Virus record (IMG/VR): IMGVR_UViG_3300025168_000393
Location: 1 to 30,920 of that record
Length of the DNA: 30,920 bases
Reading direction: 5' to 3' (one strand)
DNA from: a virus
Every line of letters begins with the position of its first letter. Positions within the stretch are counted from its first letter, which is position 1. The notes below the pieces were generated by a model. It was not told the DNA's origin. It made no database searches and was given only the letters and a program-made list of their open reading frames with translations. The position numbers and the translations under genes were made by a program. Of this stretch, positions 26,401 to 30,920 are shown piece after piece.

Positions 26401-29400
26401 TGTCCCAATTTACACTTAATATATCAGCTTCTTCTTCTACATATTTATATTGAGCTTTTACTTTATCAAATAAAGAAGACTTATCAAACTCAGGAGATTC
26501 TAATATAACTTTCTGTCTTAAAGCAAACTTAGCTTGTTCTCTTACTTGATTAAACTCCTCTTTAGTGTATGTTTTATTAGGGTCTATAAAAGATTTAATA
26601 GTTATACCTTGTATATATTTATCTAGTATTTGATTTAATGCTTCGCTAACATCTTCTGTAAATACATCTCCATCTTTTAATTGTGCAAACAACTGCGATT
26701 CTAAATCTAATCTTACACCATTGTTAAGATTTTTAACATCTAGGTTAGCCATTTCATTACCTAGTTCTTTACGCAATTGTTCTTCTAGCTCTTCAGCTGT
26801 ATAAACTTCTTTTTCTACTAAAGAGATTTCCTCTTCTATCACTTCCTCTGTAAATGTAGGTTCTTGTAAAGTATATATATCATTACTAACCTCAATAGAC
26901 ATAGTAGGATTAACAAAGCTTGCTCCTGGTAGTAAACTACTTTCAAAGTCTGCAGAATTTATTTCTGATCCGTCATCGGGTATACTCTCTTTAAAACTAG
27001 CGCTTGTTATCTGTGATCCTCCTTGTATATTAGCAAGAGCTCCATTAATAGTATTTATAATAGTTTTAAGAGAAGCATTGTTAGCAAGTCTTACATTATT
27101 TAAACCTTTTATTTTTTGGTATTGGTCTTTAATTTTACGTTGTCCATATATACTAAGCTTATAAGAGTTAGTTTTTTTATCAAAGTCTGCTCCTACTTTA
27201 ATATCTATACCATCAATTGCTATAAACATATTTAGTTTTTTATTTATAGCTTTTAGTTCTTCGTTATAATTTAATTCTATTCCGGTTTTTATTTGTTGGT
27301 TTAATCTAGATATATCTTTTTTTAATGTTTGTAATCTTTTATTAACTCCTTTTTCATCTACTCTTTTAGGAAATATTCTAACCCAATTAACAACATTACC
27401 CCTTTTAACTAATGCAAAGTATCTACCTTCAAACTCATTACCAGGTAACATAGACATATGTTCTTTATTAGGATTAGTTCCTAATACAACTTTACCTAAA
27501 TGTTTGTCATATATAATATAGTCTCCATCAAATGTATGAGGACTAGTAATATTATCAATACTTATTCTTGCCTCTTGGTTGTTATTAGCTAACCCTCCTT
27601 GAAATTTAAAAGAAAATAAACTATCATCTAATACTTGTGGATTTTCTAAAGTAGAATTAGGATATAAAGTTTCTAGTTTAGTTAATGCATCATTTAATAT
27701 TTTATAATTATTCTGAAACTCTGCCCATGTTTGATCTGTAAAAGGCTGTCCGGTTTTCTTAAAGTTTTTATAGAAAAACTCTTTTGTCATTTTATCTCCA
27801 GGTATTAAATTACTTTGTTTATCATAGAACCTATTACTAGATCTTACAACTCCTAATAAATTACCACTTCTTAGATCACGTATTTGTAAAAAGGATCCAT
27901 TCATGTTTATTTGCATGTCTCCTTGCTCTATAGGATTATTACCAAGTTCTCTAGGTACAGAAACAAATTCTATTTGTATATTTTTAATCAGGTCTGGGTC
28001 GGTAAGAATTCTATCAGCTAGTTCTTCCTTTGTCATAGTACCCATAGATCCTGCTTCTGACACTACATGTAACCAGTAAGTTGTTAGGAAATTATCCATG
28101 TGCTTATTGTTGTCTATAGTAGGCGCTAAATACTCCCCTTTAGCTTTACTTTCTGGTACAACAATGTTTTTACCTTCTTTATCTTTTCCTTTTAGTATAT
28201 ATTGTTTTTTACCATCAGGTCCTATTTCTATTCTTTCTATTTCACCGGTTTGATTGTTTCCGTATACTATATGAGTAGGAGGTACAGACTCTACAGTTCC
28301 TCCTATAACACTTTCTACAGCTCTAGCTTGATTGTCTGCTTGCTGTTGTGCTTTAACTTGTGCCTCTTTTTGTTTTCTTTTTCTTTTTTCTGAAAAAGTT
28401 TCTTTAGGTGTATTTTCATCCTCTTTTGTCTTTTCACTTTTTGGAGCTTCTTGTTCTTCTTGCTGTTCTTCATCTGTTTTCATAGACTCAGATATAGCTT
28501 GATCGTATTCAGCCCATGTATCAGGAGAAGTTAAGATTTCATTAATCTTATCATCATGTTGTTTTATATTTTCATCAAGAGTTTGTATAAGAGCATCATA
28601 TGCTTCTTGTTCTTTACCGGCTTGCGCAGCTCCTGTTACTTTTAAGCTTTCTACTATGTCTTTAAATCTTGGGTCTTTACCTAAAGATTTTAATAATTGA
28701 GTAAACTTTCTTTTTTTACCTGGTTGTAAAGAATTAAACAACTCTTCTATTTTTTGTTTTTGATACTCTGATCTAGTTTTTTGTAATGCTAATTGTTTTA
28801 ATCCTTGAACTATAGTATTAGGTATATTTTCTAAATTATATTGTTTTGCTAGATTTGGATCAGCAAAGTATTCAAGCATAGTATCATTAATGCTTTTAAG
28901 ATTAGTAATACCTAATTCTTCAGCTTTAATTTTATCTAACCTTTTTTGTTTTTCAACATCAGTTAGCTTATCATTAGATTCTATATCAGCTCTTCTTTTA
29001 TTTAATCTATTTAATCTGTCTTTATAATTTACACCATGAAGTAAACTTTGACCTACTACATATTGTCCTTTAGGCGATAGATAACTATAAGCTATTTCAT
29101 TTTGTTTCCATAGTTCATTTAATCCCTCTACTTTTTTCTTTAATTTATTTCTTTGATACAGACTTAATGTTTTTTCTCCATATAGGTGATCTATCATCTG
29201 CGTTATATCTGTATATCTACCTTCAGCAATAAGAGTCATAAGATCCGGTTCATAAGCACTGTCCATTATAGTACGTGCTCCTGCTCCTAGTATAAATCCT
29301 AAAGCTCCTTCTTGTATAAGTTGACCAGTATCAAAGGCTCCTACTCTAAATTTACCTTTACCAAACTGTGCATCTTCTGGTGCAAAATAAGCATTATATG

Positions 29401-30920
29401 TTTGTTCTGTTGCTTGTACAATACTTCCTTGTACTATTTCTTCTGACCCTTCTTCAATACCAGAACTTAATCCTCTACCTATTCTGCCTACTAATTTAGA
29501 TCCACTTTGTGCTCCTAATCTTTCTAATCCTTCAAATACCTTTTTTAATATAGGACCAGTTGCTTTATCTAGAAAGCCTTTACTATTAACTTTCATACCT
29601 GTTTGTTTAGCAACTCCGAATATAGCATTATATATTACAGATTGACCTCTAACTCCCATAGCTCTATTAGCTAATGCATTTGATCCAAGACCGTATTCTA
29701 CAAGAGAATTTACAAATCCTACTGCTAATCCCATGGTAGCTGCAGCATTATCATCTAATCCATCTAGTTTAGCTTTTTTATATATTTCACCTGCATTTAT
29801 AGGAGTACCTCCTGCAATGTGACCCATAAAACTAGCTAATTTTCTAGGAAATTTCTTACCTAATTTTTTAGCTAAGAACAATCCTCCTTTTGTTGTAATT
29901 TTAGCAGCAGCTCCACCCATTCCCCAAAACGATAGTAAAGATGCAATACCACTACCTAATCCTCCTGCTAACGCTGTACCATTTTCAAACATATTATCTG
30001 TTTGTTCCATTGCAGACTTAGCATAATCATGGAATTCAGAGCTTGCTCTTGCACTTGCAGCTACTCTATCAGTCCATCCATTTGGATTAGAATCCCAGTC
30101 TCCAGTACCAAAAGCTTTATTATAACTAGCTTCTCCTAAATCTGTTACCAACTCCGCAAAGTTTACCATATCAGGACCTAAGCCTCCTAAAGTATGACTA
30201 AAATTATCTACAAAAGCTCCTGTAGCTGTTTTAGCCATAGGCGCTGGACCGTAAGGATTTAATAGTGCTCCTCTTACTCTTCTAAAACTCTCTTCGTCTA
30301 AACTTGTTTCTTGTAATACGTATTGTTCTGTGTCTTCGTCCCATACTGGATAATATCCTTTAGATTCATATCCTTGAAACATTTTATCTACTAGTTGAAA
30401 AGGAACCATGCTTCTAGCCATTTCAGCATCTTGTTGTACTGCCTTTTCATATGTAGTATCTTTATCTAAACCAAACATGTCAATAAGAGATAGTCTTCTT
30501 TTTTCTTCATCTGGTCCAGTAGCTTTAAATATAGGAGCATAATCGTAAGTACGTTTATATAATTTACCTTGTGAATCATCTCCCCACATTCTATCAAACC
30601 ATGTAGCATTATCAAACTCAGCTCCTTCTCCATCTCGCATATTAACAAACTCTCCTGCTTCGTTTCTAACAATACCTTTTCTTCCTAAATCAAACGCCAT
30701 CTCTTGACCTATACTCATAGATTTAGTTTCTCCTACTGTGCTCATACTACTAGCACTAGGAAGCTGACCAAAGCTATAATTCTCAGGAGCAAAATCTGTA
30801 GGTACATTATATTCATCAGGTTCTAGACCAGAAAAATCTCCAGTGCCTTGTAAGTAATCTATGTTTTGTTTGATATTTGGATTTAACTCTGAAACCAGTT
30901 TATTAAATCTACTTAAACTG
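17465..30920 (-). CDS. giant crAss-like virion RNA polymerase polyprotein (5' end outside window)
   Basis: One minus-strand frame of 13,456 bases runs from the right edge to a TAA at 17465, giving more than 4,484 residues. The ATG at 30745 is not the start: the frame stays open through the last 175 bases (…DFSGLEPDEYNVPTDFAPEN…). Residues below count from that ATG. The core GSDYDLDKLYL (D2384, D2386, D2388), preceded by RIPVQAHHSMIPLKVVGFLP, matches the metal-binding double-psi beta-barrel loop of crAss-like virion RNA polymerases such as phi14:2 gp66. The polymerase part probably covers roughly residues 1400-2900. The rest is Gly/Ala-rich hydrophobic (~250-310), low-complexity (~750-810), degenerate zincin-like (~2970-3130), long coiled-coil (~3250-3650) and a C-terminal hydrophobic helix (~4292-4311). 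It is probably packaged and ejected to transcribe early genes. Confidence 0.85.
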   Translation of the reverse strand, partial: SLSRFNKLVSELNPNIKQNIDYLQGTGDFSGLEPDEYNVPTDFAPENYSFGQLPSASSMSTVGETKSMSIGQEMAFDLGRKGIVRNEAGEFVNMRDGEGAEFDNATWFDRMWGDDSQGKLYKRTYDYAPIFKATGPDEEKRRLSLIDMFGLDKDTTYEKAVQQDAEMARSMVPFQLVDKMFQGYESKGYYPVWDEDTEQYVLQETSLDEESFRRVRGALLNPYGPAPMAKTATGAFVDNFSHTLGGLGPDMVNFAELVTDLGEASYNKAFGTGDWDSNPNGWTDRVAASARASSEFHDYAKSAMEQTDNMFENGTALAGGLGSGIASLLSFWGMGGAAAKITTKGGLFLAKKLGKKFPRKLASFMGHIAGGTPINAGEIYKKAKLDGLDDNAAATMGLAVGFVNSLVEYGLGSNALANRAMGVRGQSVIYNAIFGVAKQTGMKVNSKGFLDKATGPILKKVFEGLERLGAQSGSKLVGRIGRGLSSGIEEGSEEIVQGSIVQATEQTYNAYFAPEDAQFGKGKFRVGAFDTGQLIQEGALGFILGAGARTIMDSAYEPDLMTLIAEGRYTDITQMIDHLYGEKTLSLYQRNKLKKKVEGLNELWKQNEIAYSYLSPKGQYVVGQSLLHGVNYKDRLNRLNKRRADIESNDKLTDVEKQKRLDKIKAEELGITNLKSINDTMLEYFADPNLAKQYNLENIPNTIVQGLKQLALQKTRSEYQKQKIEELFNSLQPGKKRKFTQLLKSLGKDPRFKDIVESLKVTGAAQAGKEQEAYDALIQTLDENIKQHDDKINEILTSPDTWAEYDQAISESMKTDEEQQEEQEAPKSEKTKEDENTPKETFSEKRKRKQKEAQVKAQQQADNQARAVESVIGGTVESVPPTHIVYGNNQTGEIERIEIGPDGKKQYILKGKDKEGKNIVVPESKAKGEYLAPTIDNNKHMDNFLTTYWLHVVSEAGSMGTMTKEELADRILTDPDLIKNIQIEFVSVPRELGNNPIEQGDMQINMNGSFLQIRDLRSGNLLGVVRSSNRFYDKQSNLIPGDKMTKEFFYKNFKKTGQPFTDQTWAEFQNNYKILNDALTKLETLYPNSTLENPQVLDDSLFSFKFQGGLANNNQEARISIDNITSPHTFDGDYIIYDKHLGKVVLGTNPNKEHMSMLPGNEFEGRYFALVKRGNVVNWVRIFPKRVDEKGVNKRLQTLKKDISRLNQQIKTGIELNYNEELKAINKKLNMFIAIDGIDIKVGADFDKKTNSYKLSIYGQRKIKDQYQKIKGLNNVRLANNASLKTIINTINGALANIQGGSQITSASFKESIPDDGSEINSADFESSLLPGASFVNPTMSIEVSNDIYTLQEPTFTEEVIEEEISLVEKEVYTAEELEEQLRKELGNEMANLDVKNLNNGVRLDLESQLFAQLKDGDVFTEDVSEALNQILDKYIQGITIKSFIDPNKTYTKEEFNQVREQAKFALRQKVILESPEFDKSSLFDKVKAQYKYVEEEADILSVNWDMDFTELGGIESLPSRIKQFISNLTTPATDIFGRTTWQSEKYGTTQILKTLNGHTIAGKLMMMLSNQTNEGNIMARLDAVATYDPQMAQVRLALKNNPSFVPGFVNAFNRFELGYLKMLVEDNKGNIVDPISQDTPNQILNKWYSRSASIDTKTKNEAIKLIKTILEKEGTAYSNTEALVKAFDKLGWEITPAAAAYMLGDQVLRDAYPELMYNELGNFKGFLGKLNSYNKKPNSLKQNHPLYKMAQIAAIFDPSTYEANYRDAEGKSRYRYVPRNLYMEVARLAKEGKLNDKFTLLPNNLLKDNVSGIEIKMAGDFVEGKDTATNKTISDKQRVMLMFGLFLNEEIQGHAYYTPHVIESKKSLYALRLPKKQYYDGGVTQLAIDDMYNSLFVREFERNLTDEGKLDGGQYFGILSMLENMEITGINGEQQTVPEFLKGRETLDGIESFIKDNIIKPALQTTIADLNNRITQLNLRDDIDKLVLDGPSVGDYNSKVGNIALNYLIIGGNYTQLALGDSNFKNDVDFNKRLAGFNAAGLKKGNINYKYLMIDDNIIDTDFGVESVTNDAQVIITDKMYAVRELESDNYTSDKQKQILKKLKESLDDPSIRLTPSEMNRLDLNSTKTVYEDANRYFKKSDFILTQALAEEQDRAGNPQLLNIYNALNNNKVMYLIAQSASKRKSDPGVSSDFFNTAQDINEDLIFEGSMQYERDQVVNKTKSRYGIETESAVAKQLHDLIGSVVQGDNRQIVDVINQSNADNKAIFNELVNTIVSDPNNRDLAKAIILENNRGRRNDTVLDLFENYNYNIPHVKTLVKTSILNLFNRDALSSKAVGGQATLISGTHFVNPQTGQPLRIHRNVNGTIEYAEILASKKMFNLNEFGNIKDVPSKLLTAFGVRIPVQAHHSMIPLKVVGFLPDANGDSVVTPLELPALAGSDYDLDKLYLHRYASVLNEEGQRVVLPAEPTLAQYKQYWSENQYVKLAQQVFGLGPTEAMQRLGILNNEGQAAYSHPQALQNNMLDNMFAIFNTAEVQEVMFQPATEGKAKDFVEKYGGKETKKSIFTITGMLDYHVQNKIGAGNVGIGANANSAYSIITQFAEQMQIPVNPITIDGKEYNTYTIVKEDDINDKLELEEGTRSKFDSMSSIITLFVDNVKLGLAPQVNLSADMTVAATDLIALGIGQMRTLMVVNQPILKYYTDQQELVTPPKNYKGNFHFEMLQQQLKGIKTTELNSKELDKYLKSDLVFADVLNKLNNNQELSPAEIKYLQIQKGALEVVGKILTGPAADNVRELTQVLSTVSGLDQQFATNNKRRGFLMKSLNDNKALRQVHPVYENSKNVLDNLNNIYDKGFLDNIEVQKVFVSVYGNTTKEDAARIIQKIQELKKNPKYVNNIALHSLLRVVDGQLIADSQTKMSPEIEGLLIGNFEDLFEDNKELAEGLLRYLFGTSKLDFVNNSFVKYLPAKTFEKFSKALDQAQETGVIPKEKPVFIEGTVELEQTEEATETFAAGEYTPTQIAKELNVKKFTPLMNNLEKAGVKVIYDPQAKGSNYMQGKITLNNLSTSLFLEEALHAGLDTLPKAEKTKLRKDVLKWYKQLVKNHAGEKNAKGIQAIFNRYNKFYKDEEKAAEELITHLVYKDEALVNDLNNLRSPNEIGILQSMWSRFVKLLADAFGIEIQEGSELAELSRLLTPVDRLLSKDYQYASFSQDQMFNLPAGSSSMFSDIVVKTTASNVSKLLTNQDFSQMVFDGEAMPILESIVRMFEGSKDRGMASIQGKTALGQFSDLRKLQQEDLAKELGYKNLEDWKKNGTKLEKDYIKGLRSAGMVLKLKPYMPETTEDLVKMRSVDPDRNVTNNVLILLNKQLQEIQKGNVKNTAFVKNRSARLAKIITDIELAQDVFNSIDDFYDDVKAQYTLLNAFLTKNRSVEEMIDGLTKYRILLEDMSFINELPDAFKSKLKNTKYKESEKMLKKLQESVTLLEDMKTSLRKEFIPVLANKLYPMVKKSGIETKKFVDIRLEDTNKQIDIILASDLDDKAKADKIRRLKGRVAKFSKLAEQAPQSEADFANFLLYSSHDMDWLGYMLMAPGTTSDPGLAALVNYTSSLAIEARREAINISNELESTDNLLKEAKKEQGGKVSNNPRELYEDIIELINHRGTGNKDVWTLVTKYDISLFEKALEEAELKIAGNSELMKRLRVEYITALNRRIKKLQAQLEGYKLQEDQEGVADIISDLETQLQGLDTNKKVGPDEKDLLRLQLRKTGWYKNNMKPKTEDEIRYVMKRQSNLRGWARSQMNPAAMYKLGIITKEEFDMMQSVEAASSGMKNNNPVYFGYQVTQPNDKFINNKWSSLYDKTDKPKNKIGEAHAKFTEIYRDALAKVYKKQSVDMTLPSLRKGFYDRILDKKTFEGIKEEAERLFRVDEDDAFVYGYAAMQNQTRNYAPVYFMEDIDANEVSLDVKGSLMTFSNAALRTEQNNEVLKLAYMLRDTYNQNRIIDPTKPDVIGINKLGRKIASIKQGESYVAKRLEKYIEMVLLGKTKNVTMLPGTNIQIDKIVDNILGYTAITTLGLDFLKGSRNFLTAVWQQGIEAGAARANKGKISLTEFLDGHKAMVSPTNMKALFDDKYQKLGNKSYLGQLLLYFDAIQGEFDDFASGKQTTGNTLLRQTLLNPDNLLINYHIGEVAAQGAAAIALLKKRKVVVNGEEVGLYDAFKVDKKTGKFEFKGTAAEKKTAQEIIRTTTLEIAEMNRRLNGNYKSIDKSVLSQTAAGRMIELFRKFLIPTVMNRWRVDFVNHEKGEPDGGFYRRAISNMWNAWKTSAESDLIKRALDTKRRSMLTPQDKEAVMKTMHEITLLAILSSLVSILMGMQDDDDEEISVPAYYLLYLLTTTKAEIMAFAPTPTAAGEFLRILRSPTAMTTSIERTMKLLNQIGAPTEEYQRDSGPWEKGENKLKVRALQWLGISGLQTDPETALRNFLMITER
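17808..17870 (-). other. C-terminal hydrophobic helix of the giant protein
   Basis: EITLLAILSSLVSILMGM followed by DDDDEE and then AYYLLYLLTTTKAEIMAF. One or two potential membrane helices separated by an acidic cluster, ~115 residues from the C-terminus. They could insert into the host membrane during ejection, or form buried helices. Confidence 0.5.
21330..21860 (-). other. degenerate zincin-like domain in the giant protein
   Basis: KAGVKVIYDPQAKGSNYMQG, then SLFLEEALHAGLD (EEALH at 21692-21706) and, ~60 residues on, EKAAEELITHLV. This is the layout of metallopeptidase-like domains found in large polyvalent phage proteins, where HExxH is followed by an EE pair. Here the first His is Glu3014, so zinc binding and peptidase activity are doubtful. 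Confidence 0.5.
23560..23720 (-). other. RNA polymerase catalytic double-psi beta-barrel segment
   Basis: This encodes RIPVQAHHSMIPLKVVGFLP, a spacer with DANGDSVVTPLELPALA, and GSDYDLDKLYLHRYA. The three aspartates (codons within 23582-23596) correspond to the DxDxD that holds the catalytic magnesium in multisubunit-type and crAss-like RNA polymerases; the following Lys and aromatic are also conserved in the crAss-like group as I recall it. Confidence 0.82.
28322..28485 (-). other. low-complexity charged linker in the giant protein
   Basis: Residues ~753-808: an acidic Glu/Gln run (EEQQEEQEAPKSEKTKEDE), then basic SEKRKRKQKEAQVK and an Ala/Gln-rich run. It probably forms a flexible linker between the N-terminal part and the next globular part, and would be an obvious place for proteolytic separation. 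Confidence 0.65.
29846..29985 (-). other. Gly/Ala-rich hydrophobic segment near the N-terminus of the giant protein
   Basis: ALAGGLGSGIASLLSFWGMG followed by AAAKITTKGGLFLAKKLGKK: hydrophobic small-residue stretches alternating with Lys, typical of phage ejection proteins that cross or line membranes. Similar stretches recur ~30 and ~170 residues further on (MGLAVGFVNSLVEYGLG; ALGFILGAGARTIMD). Confidence 0.5.

Noticed and set aside
1-30920. Stop-codon reassignment (TAG or TGA), known in some crAss-like phages
   Set aside because: TAG, TAA and TGA all end genes at borders followed at once by the next start, and the giant frame contains none of them internally.
1-30920. CRISPR array, insertion sequence, integrase or intein
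   Set aside because: No spaced repeats, transposase or recombinase motifs, and no obvious intein splice blocks were seen in the polymerase, helicase or giant proteins.

Overview
The window is AT-rich, densely packed viral DNA and is best read as part of a crAss-like phage genome (order Crassvirales) infecting a Bacteroidota host. Three things point there. First, short, overlapping replication genes with A/T-rich start contexts and no evident Shine-Dalgarno sequences run on the plus strand. Second, that strand carries family A DNA polymerase, SF2 helicase, DnaB-like helicase, Sak4-like ATPase, zinc-less DnaG-like primase, RusA-like resolvase, rIIA/rIIB, PDDEXK nuclease and uracil-DNA glycosylase. 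Third, it meets, tail to tail, an enormous minus-strand gene with the DxDxD signature of crAss-like virion RNA polymerase. The standard genetic code works throughout: TAA, TAG and TGA all end genes.

Layout. 1-1684: small genes of mostly unknown role, namely a DUF4846-type protein cut by the left edge, conserved hypotheticals, a 21-residue membrane peptide, a 51-residue lipoprotein and a DUF3846 protein. 1688-10400: DNA synthesis and recombination. 10412-13889: the rIIA-like/rIIB-like pair, ending in a UUCG-loop terminator. 13967-17319: a RecB/RecE-type nuclease, a MazG-like protein, a DnaA domain IV-like protein, small overlapping genes and a UDG with a long N-terminal extension. 17324-17399: a two-storey hairpin terminator between the converging gene blocks. 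17465-30920: one uninterrupted minus-strand reading frame that leaves the right edge, so the protein exceeds 4,484 residues. It carries the RNA polymerase catalytic motif near its middle, a degenerate zincin-like domain, coiled-coil and low-complexity stretches, and hydrophobic segments near both ends.

How they fit together. The giant protein is probably packaged in the virion and delivered into the cell, where its polymerase part would transcribe early genes (inference from crAss-like phage phi14:2 gp66). The plus-strand block would copy the DNA (winged-helix protein, helicase, primase, polymerase, SSB-like protein), recombine and resolve it (Sak4, NinB-like, RusA, PDDEXK nuclease), and keep uracil out (UDG, possibly MazG-like pyrophosphatase). 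A recurring TTAAxTxGTATATT-like motif before several genes is a candidate phage promoter. No tRNA, CRISPR, integrase or insertion sequence was seen, and no stretch over 300 bases lacks a gene.
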